A DNA stretch of 64,000 nt from Flavobacterium sp. SUN052 (GTDB lineage Bacteria; Bacteroidota; Bacteroidia; Flavobacteriales; Flavobacteriaceae), in NCBI RefSeq assembly GCF_028867935.1, contig NZ_JAPQNS010000020.1, positions 1 through 64,000 on the forward strand, read 5' to 3'. The notes under the pieces were generated by a model. That model made no database searches. It saw only the letters and a list, made by a program, of their open reading frames with translations, and had not been told where the DNA came from. The position numbers were made by a program, and so were the translations under genes. Shown piece by piece: positions 26,090 to 34,559 of this stretch; position 1 is the stretch's first letter, and each line of letters begins with the position of its first letter.

Positions 26090-27910
26090 ATGTTCACTCG
26101 TTTCTCTGCTCTGCCTTTACGCTACGTTATCGGTGGCCTGTTGCTTGCTATGCAGGCCAATGGGCAGGCCGTTTCTGAATCAGTCCGATTAAATCAACTT
26201 GGTTTTTACCCCAATGCGGCCAAAGTGGCCATCGTGGTAGGTGATCAGAGCCAAGACGCGACACCTTTTCAGGTGACGACTCCCGACGGTAAAAAAGTCT
26301 TGTTCTCTGGCACACTCAGCGAGGCCCGAAAAAACGCAATCTCAGGCAAAATGGCCCGAACCGCTGATTTTTCGGGTCTTCGCACCACCGGCACATTTGT
26401 GGTGAACATCCCTGGTTTAGGTCATTCCTACCCGTTTTCCATTCGCCCGGCTGTACACCGTGAAGTTGCCATTGGTGCCCTGAAGGGTTTTTATTACCAG
26501 CGCGTCTCGACCGAACTTCCCGAGAAATTTGCCGGGCAATGGCACCGCCCGGCGGGCCACCCCGACACCCGTATTCTGATTCATCCATCGGCAGCGTCGG
26601 CTACACGTCCGTCAGGTAGCACAATCTCTTCGCCGTTAGGTTGGTACGATGCGGGCGATTACAACAAGTACATCGTAAATTCGGGTATTACGATGGGGAC
26701 GTTACTCTCGCTCTACGAAGACTTTCCCGATTTCTGTAAATCACTGAATATCAACATTCCCGAAAGCAAAAATAAACTCCCCGACCTGCTCGATGAGTCG
26801 CTTTGGAATCTGCGCTGGATGATGACCATGCAGGACCCTGCCGATGGTGGCGTGTATCATAAACTCACCAACCCCCGGTTCGATGGGATGGTAATGCCCG
26901 ATAAAGCCAATGCGTCAGAGCAGGACCCTACGAAAGCTCGTTACGTCGTGCAGAAAAGCGTGACGGCCGCGCTCGATTTTGCCGCTGTAATGGCTCAGTC
27001 CAGTCGTATTTTCAAGAACTATACCCGCGAGCTACCCGGCCTTGCTGATTCGTGTACTACAGCAGCCGTGAAAGCATGGGCCTGGGCGAAGCAAAACCCG
27101 GACGCCCTTTACAATCAGGACGCGATTAATAAGGCATTTGACCCTGACGTTGTGACCGGCACCTACGGCGACCGCAATGCTGCCGACGAGTGGATTTGGG
27201 CCACTGCCGAATTGTATCTGACCACAAAAGATGACACCTACCTGACGGCGGTTAACCTGTTTCCCGACGATAAGACTCCGCTCCCATCCTGGCCGCAGGT
27301 GCGTACGCTGGCTTATTATTCGCTTGCTCGCCTGTCGAATGAGTTGACTCCACGGGGCAAGCAGGATTTATCCAAAATCAAGACGCACATCACCAGCCTG
27401 GCCGATCAAATTAGGCAGGATGTCGACAAGCAGGCGTTTCAAACGCCAATGGGAAAATCGGCCAGCGATTACATCTGGGGAAGCAGTGCGGTAGCCGCTA
27501 ATCAGGGTATCGCCCTGATTCAGGCGTACCGACTTACCAACGACCGGGCTTATCTGGATGCTGCTCTGGCTAATATGGATTACCTGCTGGGGCGTAACGC
27601 CATCGGCTATTCGTTTGTGACGGGCTTCGGCAGTAAAACACCAATGCACCCACACCACCGGCCTTCTGTCGCCGATGGCATCGACGCGCCCGTACCGGGT
27701 TTGTTGTCGGGTGGCACCAATGCCAATGCCGCTCGTCAGGACAAATGTGCGGGGTACACCACCACCATTGCCGATGAGGTTTTCCTCGACAATGACTGTT
27801 CGTATGCATCCAACGAAATTGCCATCAACTGGAACGCTCCACTGGTGTATCTGGCCACGGCATTTGAAGCCCTTCAAAGCAAACTGAGCAGTAATAGTTC
27901 GAAGAAATAA
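26090..27910 (+). CDS. Glycoside hydrolase family 9 (endoglucanase-type)
   Basis: 606 aa with a signal peptide (about 1-26). An Ig-like CelD N-terminal domain (SVRLNQLGFYPNAAKVAIV, about 28-110) precedes the (alpha/alpha)6 GH9 barrel. The catalytic base motif GWYDAGDYNKY carries Asp187 and Asp190. The conserved late motifs are FVTGFGSKTPMHPHHRPS and the acid Glu576 in NDCSYASNEIAINWNAP. The enzyme cuts internal beta-1,4-glucosidic bonds of glucan or glucomannan in the periplasm or outside the cell. It is downstream of the NIPSNAP gene and upstream of an acetylesterase and mannanase, which suits a glucomannan-degrading set. Confidence 0.94.
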   Translation: MFTRFSALPLRYVIGGLLLAMQANGQAVSESVRLNQLGFYPNAAKVAIVVGDQSQDATPFQVTTPDGKKVLFSGTLSEARKNAISGKMARTADFSGLRTTGTFVVNIPGLGHSYPFSIRPAVHREVAIGALKGFYYQRVSTELPEKFAGQWHRPAGHPDTRILIHPSAASATRPSGSTISSPLGWYDAGDYNKYIVNSGITMGTLLSLYEDFPDFCKSLNINIPESKNKLPDLLDESLWNLRWMMTMQDPADGGVYHKLTNPRFDGMVMPDKANASEQDPTKARYVVQKSVTAALDFAAVMAQSSRIFKNYTRELPGLADSCTTAAVKAWAWAKQNPDALYNQDAINKAFDPDVVTGTYGDRNAADEWIWATAELYLTTKDDTYLTAVNLFPDDKTPLPSWPQVRTLAYYSLARLSNELTPRGKQDLSKIKTHITSLADQIRQDVDKQAFQTPMGKSASDYIWGSSAVAANQGIALIQAYRLTNDRAYLDAALANMDYLLGRNAIGYSFVTGFGSKTPMHPHHRPSVADGIDAPVPGLLSGGTNANAARQDKCAGYTTTIADEVFLDNDCSYASNEIAINWNAPLVYLATAFEALQSKLSSNSSKK

Positions 27911-27931
27911 AGTACTTCAGTTCTCATCTGA

Positions 27932-28000
27932 CTGCCCCCAACCCCCTAAAGGGGGCTTTGGTTGAGTATAAGTAAGCCCCCTTTAGGGGGTTAGGGGCAG
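27932..28000. repeat. Intergenic hairpin of the CCCCCTAAAGGGGGC type
   Basis: Arms 27932-27958 and 27974-28000 pair at 26 of 27 positions around a 15-nt loop; each arm itself contains the palindrome CCCCCTAAAGGGGG. It lies between the GH9 and acetylesterase genes. It may act as a terminator or mRNA-stabilising structure, or be a dispersed palindromic repeat. Confidence 0.8.
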
Positions 28001-28025
28001 TTTTAGACAGTTTCATAAACCACTT

Positions 28026-29978
28026 ATGACAACCCGTTTCATCATTTTTAGTCTGCTATTGGTCAACGTAGCTGCTTTTGGACAGGTACGGATGGCTCGC
28101 ATTTTTTCGGACCACGTTGTATTACAGCGCCAACAGCCGATTCCGGTTTGGGGTTGGGCAAAACCGGGCGAAACCGTCAAAGCAACGCTGGCCGGACAAA
28201 CGCAACAAGCCAAAGCAGATGCCAGCGGGAAATGGATGGTTCGGTTTACTCCCCTCGAAGCCGGTGGCCCTCACACGCTGGCCGCTAGCGCAAAATCGGG
28301 CAACGCCAGCGCCACCGACGTGTTGATTGGCGAGGTTTGGCTTTGCTCGGGCCAGTCGAATATGGAGTGGACAGTGAAGCAGGCTGATAACTTTGCAACG
28401 GAGAAAAAGAACGCCAACTTTCCTCAAATTCGCCATTTTCGGGTCGATCATGAACTGGCGCTGACTCCTCAGGTCGAGCTAAAAACGGGTGACTGGAAAG
28501 TGTGTTCATCCGAAACGGTGGGTGATTTTACAGCTGTCGGTTTCTTCTTTGCCCGCGAGCTGGCTCAAAAGCTGAACATTCCCGTTGGGCTGATGCATTC
28601 ATCCTGGGGCGGGTCGCAGGTGGAGGGCTGGATCAGTAAAGAAGGTATGTTGAGCAATGAGGAACTGCGGCCAACCGTACAAAACCTCCCCACAACCTGG
28701 CAAGCCGCCGACAGCCTTATCGACGTGAAGCTCCGCAAGCAACTACAGGTGCCCGCTAAACTGACCGCTGCCGACGAACAGAAATATCTCGACCCCAGCT
28801 ACGATTTTGCTGGCTGGCGTAAAAACGACCCAATGGGGCAGTGGGAATGGAAAGACATGCGGGGCTTCACGGGGCAAGGGTACATGACCCGCACAGTGGA
28901 AATTCCCGAAGAGATGGTCGGCACACAAACCACGCTCGGCCTTGCCGAAAACGACAGCCCGAACAAGATTTACATCAACGGAAAGCTGGTTTCAGAAGGC
29001 CCTCTGCAAGGTGTGCGAAAAATCACCCTTCCAGCCAACACCTGGAAGGCCGGATCAAATCGGATTCTGGTGAAAATGGGCGGAATGGTCGACCCGAGCT
29101 GGTATGGTTTGGGGCTCAAAGGGTCACCCAGCGATCTGTACGTAGCCGATAATGTACAGCGAATCAGCCTGGCCGGTGGCGATTGGCGGCTCATGCCCGC
29201 TTTTGCCGAAAAACATGAGTACAAGCGGTTTATGAATAACGTAGCCGTGAGCATTTACAACGCCATGATTGCCCCGCTGGAGCCAATGGCTCTGCGGGGT
29301 GTGTTGTGGTATCAGGGCGAAACCAATGCCGGGCGCTCCTATCAGTACCGGCAGTCGTTCCCGCTGCTGATTACTGACTGGCGACAGAAATTCGGTCAGA
29401 CTATGTCCTTCTACTTTGTGCAGCTCGCCAACTATGGCAGCAACCAAAGCAGCAATCAGGGCAGCAGCTGGGCCGAACTTCGCGAAGCCCAAACCATGAC
29501 GCTGAGCCTGCCTAAAACGGGTATGGCCGTCATCACCGATATTGGTAATCCCAAAGACATTCACCCAACCAACAAGCAGGATGTTGGCTACCGACTAGCC
29601 CTGAACGCCCTGAAATTTGATTACGGGCAGAATGTCAACTACAGTTCGCCTATGTTCGAGGGAATGAAAATTGAAGGCGACAAAGCCGTTGTTACCTTCA
29701 AACACGTGGCGAATGGGTTGGTCGCAAAAGACAAATACAACTACCTGAAAGGGTTTGAAATTGCTGGCGACGACAAAGTGTTTTACTACGCACAAGCCGG
29801 AATAAAGGGTAATACGGTAATTGTATCGCACCCCAAAGTGCCGAAGCCCGTTGCCGTTCGCTACGCCTGGGCCGACTCGCCGGACGAAGCCAATCTGTTC
29901 AGTTCGGATGGGTTACCCGCCAATTCGTTCCGCACTGATACCTGGCCCGGCGTAACGGCCAAAGCAAAATTTGAATAA
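28026..29978 (+). CDS. Sialate O-acetylesterase-like carbohydrate esterase
   Basis: 650 aa with a signal peptide (about 1-19, ending AAFGQ). An N-terminal beta domain (MARIFSDHVVLQRQQPIPVWGWA) precedes an SGNH-type esterase with the nucleophile Ser111 in LCSGQSNMEW. An inserted jelly-roll domain (about 255-390; GYMTRTVEIPEEMVG) splits the catalytic domain, which resumes with GVLWYQGETNAG and ends with the Asp/His pair in DIGNPKDIHPTNK. Such enzymes remove acetyl groups from sugars. Beside a mannanase and a GH9 enzyme, deacetylation of acetylated mannan or glucomannan is more likely than action on sialic acid. Confidence 0.92.
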   Translation: MTTRFIIFSLLLVNVAAFGQVRMARIFSDHVVLQRQQPIPVWGWAKPGETVKATLAGQTQQAKADASGKWMVRFTPLEAGGPHTLAASAKSGNASATDVLIGEVWLCSGQSNMEWTVKQADNFATEKKNANFPQIRHFRVDHELALTPQVELKTGDWKVCSSETVGDFTAVGFFFARELAQKLNIPVGLMHSSWGGSQVEGWISKEGMLSNEELRPTVQNLPTTWQAADSLIDVKLRKQLQVPAKLTAADEQKYLDPSYDFAGWRKNDPMGQWEWKDMRGFTGQGYMTRTVEIPEEMVGTQTTLGLAENDSPNKIYINGKLVSEGPLQGVRKITLPANTWKAGSNRILVKMGGMVDPSWYGLGLKGSPSDLYVADNVQRISLAGGDWRLMPAFAEKHEYKRFMNNVAVSIYNAMIAPLEPMALRGVLWYQGETNAGRSYQYRQSFPLLITDWRQKFGQTMSFYFVQLANYGSNQSSNQGSSWAELREAQTMTLSLPKTGMAVITDIGNPKDIHPTNKQDVGYRLALNALKFDYGQNVNYSSPMFEGMKIEGDKAVVTFKHVANGLVAKDKYNYLKGFEIAGDDKVFYYAQAGIKGNTVIVSHPKVPKPVAVRYAWADSPDEANLFSSDGLPANSFRTDTWPGVTAKAKFE

Positions 29979-30035
29979 CGTTTTTACTCACTGTAGATCC
30001 GTTGGGGAGGCTACGCGACGAAACCTATATTAATC

Positions 30036-33000
30036 ATGCTCACTACTCAAAATTCTTTTCGCTCGCTGCTGACTTCGGCGTTTAGTGCGCTCTTGCTCCT
30101 GCTGTTAATGAGCTGGACAAATCGCAAGTCGGACACGATGCTAATTTTCTCGAAGAACGTCGATAATCAGCAGTCGGCCTCGGCGGCAGCCAGCGCGTTG
30201 ATGGCTATTGCCCAAAAAGCCGGTATCAACGTTGACACAACCACAAACAGTAATTATCTCGCTGAAGATTCGCTGAAGAATTACCGGGCGCTGGTACTGT
30301 TGAATACCTCGCAGGATGTGCTGGAGTCAAGCCAGCAAACTGATGTGGAGCGGTTTTTACAGGCGGGTGGCGGCCTGGGCCTGATCAACACGTCGGGCTT
30401 CACTAAATACCAGTGGGCCTGGTATCAGGACCTGCTAGCCGCCAACCAGATTCAGCCGACGCAGGCTCCGAGTTCGGTTAGCAAAGTGTTCGACGGTGGC
30501 CGCGTGTTTTACATGACCACGGGAACCGCTGCCCTGGCTGACAATAACGGCTCAAAATCGTTGTTGAATGGCCTCAAGTACGTTATGGAAGGTTCTACGC
30601 TGAACTATCGCGAAGCCCACACCGCCCGCTTACCAGAAGAAAACCGCTTCACCTCGACCATCCTGGAGTCGTTTATGGATGAGCCTATCGAGATGGAAGT
30701 GCTGTCGGACGGGCGGGTGATGTTTGTGGAACGCAAGGGCGTTATCAAACTCTATGACCCCGTTGCTAAAGCGACCAAAGCCATCAATAAGCTGCCGGTA
30801 CATATTACGGGTAACTACGAAGACGGGTTGCTGGGCATGGAACTGGACCCAAAATTTGACCAGAACCACTACGTCTATCTCTATTATTCACCCGTTGGGA
30901 CCAAGTCAGTGCAGAACCTCTCGCGGTTTGTGTTTACGGGCGACAGTCTGCAAATGAGTTCCGAAAAGATCGTGATGCAGGTACCCGTTCAGCGCGAAAC
31001 CTGCTGCCACTCGGCGGGTAACGTATACTTCGGGCCCGATGGACTACTGTACCTGTCAACGGGCGACAACACCAGCTCGAAAGAATCCGATGGGTTCTCG
31101 CCACTCGACGAACGCCAGGGTCGGGCACCGTTCGATTCGCAGAAATCGTCGGGTAACATGAATGATTTACGGGGTAAAATTCTGCGTATCCGGGTAGAAT
31201 CCGACGGTTCCTACACCATCCCCGATGGCAACCTGTTTGCCAAAGATGGCTCGCAGGGCAAACCCGAAATTTACGTGATGGGAGCCCGTAATCCCTACCG
31301 CATCTGGGTCGATAAACGCGGATTTCTGTACTGGGGTGATGTAGGACCAGACGGCGGCACGGCCAACGAGCGCGGGCCGAAAAGCCAGGACGAATGGAAT
31401 CAGGCGCGTAAGCCGGGTAATTATGGCTGGCCTTACTTTGTCGGTGACAACAAAGCCTACGCCAAATTTGATTTTGCGACTAACAAAATTGGTGCCCGCT
31501 ACAACCCCGACCAGCCCGTTAACGAGTCGCCCAACAACACCGGCGGAAAAATGCTGCCCCCGGCTCAGAAAGCCATGATCTGGTATCCGTACGACAAGTC
31601 GGTGGAATTCCCGATGTTGGGAACGGGCTCGCGCTCGGCGATGGCGGGACCGTTTTACTACACCAACGACTACAAAGCATCGAGTGTAAAATTCCCGGCC
31701 TATTACAACAACAAGCAGTTCATTTACGAGTGGGCCCGCAACTGGATTAAAGTCCTGACTTATGCCGACAACGGCGATCTGCGCCAGATCGAATCGTTTT
31801 TACCCACGTCGTTCATCTCCAAACCCATCGATATGAAATTCGGTAAAGATGGAGCCATGTACGTGCTGGCCTACGGGATGAACTACTTTGCCCGCAACCC
31901 CGACTCGCAGTTGATCCGCATCGACTACACCGAAGGCAACCGTCGACCCATTGCAAAAGTAAGTGCGTCGAAAACAGTGGGAGCGGCTCCGCTCACGGCA
32001 ACTCTGTCGGCCAAAGAGTCCTTTGATTACGACCGTGGCGACAAACTTACGTACCTGTGGGAGTCGGGTAACGGTCAGAATTCAACCACGGTTGAGCCGA
32101 CTTTTACCTACACCAAGCCCGGTGTGTATCACCCAAAACTAACGGTAACGGATGCCGAAGGCCAAAAATCAACGACCGAGTTAACGATCAAAGTAGGGAA
32201 TGAAATGCCGGAGGTGGACGTAGCGATCAAAGGAAATCGTAGTTTCTTTTTCGACAAAACTCCCCTTGTTTACACCGTATCGGTGAAAGACAAGGAAGAT
32301 GGCGCCCTGAACAGTGGCATCTCTCCCCAGCAGGTTAAGTTCGCCGTCGACTATCTCGCCGAAGGCAAAGACCTCGCCTTGCTGACATCGAACAGTCAAA
32401 CCAATACCGACGGGGCAATCAAAAATTTGCAGGGCAAGGAGCTGTTTAGTAAAAGCGATTGTAAAGCCTGTCACTCAATGAACGCAAAATCCATTGGGCC
32501 AACTCTGATGGAAGTCTCCAAACGCTACCAGCCAGCAGGCGAATCGGCGGTGAGGATGCTGGCTAAGAAAATCATCAATGGCGGCAATGGAAACTGGGGG
32601 CAAGATATGATGTCGGCGCACCCGCAACATAGCGAAGAGGAAGCAGGCGAAATGGTTCGCTATATCCTGTCGTTGACGGCCGAAACCCCCAAAAGCCTGC
32701 CCTTGCAGGGAACGTATGCCTTGAGTCAACACCCCAGCGGCAGTGAAACCGGTAGTTACGTTATCTCGGCCAGCTACACCGACAAAGGCAACCCTGTGAC
32801 CGGTCCGCTCACGGGCCGAAAACTGCTTATCCTACACAGCCCCCGCGTACAGGCCGAAACCTACGAACTCGGCACGGGTGTCGACAGAAAGCACCAGGAC
32901 GGCAGCAATGAAAGTTGGGTGGGCGACATCAAAGACGGATCGTTCATTGCCTTCAGAAGCCTCGATCTGAGCAGTATCACCGAATTAGCGTTCAATGCAG

Positions 33001-33260
33001 CCACAGTGGCGGGTCGGGGTGGCCGCGTCGAGGTACGTACGCAGTCTCCTACAGGTAAGCTGCTGGGTACCGCTGAAGTAAAATCCATACCGGCTCCGGC
33101 GGGCGGTAGCAAAGGACCAAACTGGCAGACGGTTTCGGCTTCCATCTCTCCCACCGAGGGTCTGAACGACCTGTATTTTGTGTTCCGTAATGATGCAGTC
33201 AAAGACAAAAACATGCTACTGATTGACTGGATACAGTTCATCGCTGGAAAAACTAAATAA
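30036..33260 (+). CDS. ThuA-remnant/sugar dehydrogenase/PKD/cytochrome c fusion
   Basis: 1074 aa. After a signal peptide the first 190 residues align with a ThuA (class I amidotransferase-like) domain but lack its key parts: the KGWHHTS loop is KNVDNQQSA (40-48), the VHAAADTE segment is INTSGFTK, and about 60 middle residues are absent. A sugar dehydrogenase propeller follows (about 200-640; ETCCHSAGNVYFGPDGLLYLSTGDN and MGARNPYRIWVD), then PKD, then cytochrome c with CKACH (Cys809, His813), then a CBM6-like domain. It is a periplasmic oxidoreductase. It sits 57 bp downstream of the acetylesterase in the polysaccharide cluster. Paralogues occur at 20.7 and 54.4 kb. Confidence 0.9.
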   Translation: MLTTQNSFRSLLTSAFSALLLLLLMSWTNRKSDTMLIFSKNVDNQQSASAAASALMAIAQKAGINVDTTTNSNYLAEDSLKNYRALVLLNTSQDVLESSQQTDVERFLQAGGGLGLINTSGFTKYQWAWYQDLLAANQIQPTQAPSSVSKVFDGGRVFYMTTGTAALADNNGSKSLLNGLKYVMEGSTLNYREAHTARLPEENRFTSTILESFMDEPIEMEVLSDGRVMFVERKGVIKLYDPVAKATKAINKLPVHITGNYEDGLLGMELDPKFDQNHYVYLYYSPVGTKSVQNLSRFVFTGDSLQMSSEKIVMQVPVQRETCCHSAGNVYFGPDGLLYLSTGDNTSSKESDGFSPLDERQGRAPFDSQKSSGNMNDLRGKILRIRVESDGSYTIPDGNLFAKDGSQGKPEIYVMGARNPYRIWVDKRGFLYWGDVGPDGGTANERGPKSQDEWNQARKPGNYGWPYFVGDNKAYAKFDFATNKIGARYNPDQPVNESPNNTGGKMLPPAQKAMIWYPYDKSVEFPMLGTGSRSAMAGPFYYTNDYKASSVKFPAYYNNKQFIYEWARNWIKVLTYADNGDLRQIESFLPTSFISKPIDMKFGKDGAMYVLAYGMNYFARNPDSQLIRIDYTEGNRRPIAKVSASKTVGAAPLTATLSAKESFDYDRGDKLTYLWESGNGQNSTTVEPTFTYTKPGVYHPKLTVTDAEGQKSTTELTIKVGNEMPEVDVAIKGNRSFFFDKTPLVYTVSVKDKEDGALNSGISPQQVKFAVDYLAEGKDLALLTSNSQTNTDGAIKNLQGKELFSKSDCKACHSMNAKSIGPTLMEVSKRYQPAGESAVRMLAKKIINGGNGNWGQDMMSAHPQHSEEEAGEMVRYILSLTAETPKSLPLQGTYALSQHPSGSETGSYVISASYTDKGNPVTGPLTGRKLLILHSPRVQAETYELGTGVDRKHQDGSNESWVGDIKDGSFIAFRSLDLSSITELAFNAATVAGRGGRVEVRTQSPTGKLLGTAEVKSIPAPAGGSKGPNWQTVSASISPTEGLNDLYFVFRNDAVKDKNMLLIDWIQFIAGKTK

Positions 33261-33290
33261 TGGAACCGCAACGGCGGACCGTGCGGATAA

Positions 33291-33363
33291 CGCGGATGCT
33301 GCGCAACGCTGATTTTCGCAGATCTAAAAAATCCGTTTTTATCAGCGTTGCGCAGCATCCGCG
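33291..33363. repeat. Intergenic hairpin of the CGCGGATGCTGCGCAACG type
   Basis: Perfect 23-bp arms (33291-33313 and 33341-33363) with a 27-nt A/T-rich loop; the stem continues outward with a few mismatches. It lies between the sugar dehydrogenase and GH26 genes and interrupts any longer start for GH26. Confidence 0.8.
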
Positions 33364-33395
33364 TCATCTGCGTTCCAAGAATCAATCAATTTGTT

Positions 33396-34556
33396 ATGCT
33401 CAACAAAGTTCTCTTTTCACACCTCACCGTTTTTATCAGTCTGCTGGCGACCACGTTCGGTTATGCAGCACCCAAACCCAAACTGATTGACCAGCACGCT
33501 ACGAAGGAAACCAAAGCGCTCTACCATAATCTGAGTAAACTGTCGCGAAAACACATCCTGTTTGGTCATCAGCATGCTACCGAGTATGGCCACGGATGGG
33601 CGGGCGAACCTAACCGCTCCGATGTAAAGTCGGTGAGTGGGTCGCACCCAGCGGTGATTGGTGTCGATTTCAGCGGATTGTCGGGGCGACCGCCGGAGGT
33701 AATTGAGCGGACCAAAGCATCGTTACGTCAGCAGATTGCCGATACGTATGACCGGGGGGGCGTAACAACCGTGGCCTGGCATTTTTCGAATCCGGTAACG
33801 CCAAAAACTGGTTTTTACTGGAAAGACTCCGTATCGGCAGCGGCCGTTCCGAATCTGCTTCCGGGAGGGTCGCACCATGAGGAGTACAAAGCCATTCTAA
33901 AAACTGTAGCCGACCTCGCCAACTCGACCAAAGGTAAAGACGGCAAACTGGTTCCGATGTTGTTTCGCCCCTACCACGAGTTCGATGGCGGCTGGTTCTG
34001 GTGGGGTAAGCCCCACTGCTCGAAAGAAGAGTTCACGGCACTCTGGCGCTTCACGGTGACCTACCTCCGCGACAGCCTACAGGTGCACAACTTCATCTAC
34101 ACCTTTTCGCCCGATTGTCTGTTCAAAACCGAAGCGCAGTTTCTGGACCGGTATCCCGGCGATGCCTGGGTGGATGTGGTGGGCATGGATAACTACGCCG
34201 ACTTTGGCCGCAACGGCAAGTACAATCTTCAGGCAGGTATTGCCAAGCTCAAAATCGTGTCTGATTATGCCGAGAAAGCGGGCAAACTGGCGGCCTTCAC
34301 CGAAACCGGGCTAGAGTCGATTCCCGATACTACCTGGTGGACCAACACCCTGCTGAAATCCCTGAAAGCAGAGAAGATGAAACTGGCCTATGTGCTCGTC
34401 TGGCGAAACGACGCCCGCAGCCCAACCCACTTTTATGCACCCTATCCGGGTCAGGCCAGCGCATCCGACTTCATGCAGTTTTACCAGGATCCGTACACCC
34501 TGTTTGAAACAGACCTGCGCAAACTGTACCGCCGGAAGAAGCTGTTTATTTTTTGA
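33396..34556 (+). CDS. Glycoside hydrolase family 26 (beta-mannanase)
   Basis: 386 aa from the ATG at 33396. The longer frame would translate part of the hairpin repeat, whereas this start gives a good signal peptide (MLNKVLFSHLTVFISLLATTFG). The GH26 barrel shows FGHQHATEYGHGW near the start, the acid/base Glu195 in RPYHEFDGGWFWWG and the nucleophile Glu303 in FTETGLES. GH26 enzymes mostly cut beta-1,4-mannan backbones. It is last in the plus-strand polysaccharide series and its stop is 3 bp from the stop of the converging sulfatase gene. Confidence 0.94.
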   Translation: MLNKVLFSHLTVFISLLATTFGYAAPKPKLIDQHATKETKALYHNLSKLSRKHILFGHQHATEYGHGWAGEPNRSDVKSVSGSHPAVIGVDFSGLSGRPPEVIERTKASLRQQIADTYDRGGVTTVAWHFSNPVTPKTGFYWKDSVSAAAVPNLLPGGSHHEEYKAILKTVADLANSTKGKDGKLVPMLFRPYHEFDGGWFWWGKPHCSKEEFTALWRFTVTYLRDSLQVHNFIYTFSPDCLFKTEAQFLDRYPGDAWVDVVGMDNYADFGRNGKYNLQAGIAKLKIVSDYAEKAGKLAAFTETGLESIPDTTWWTNTLLKSLKAEKMKLAYVLVWRNDARSPTHFYAPYPGQASASDFMQFYQDPYTLFETDLRKLYRRKKLFIF

Positions 34557-34559
34557 GCG

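Noticed and set aside
12938..33363. Long palindromes considered as CRISPR repeats
   Set aside because: Each occurs once in the window, is not followed by regular spacers, and there are no cas genes.
33348..33395. Longer N-terminus for the GH26 enzyme
   Set aside because: It would translate part of the hairpin repeat; the ATG at 33396 gives a normal signal peptide.
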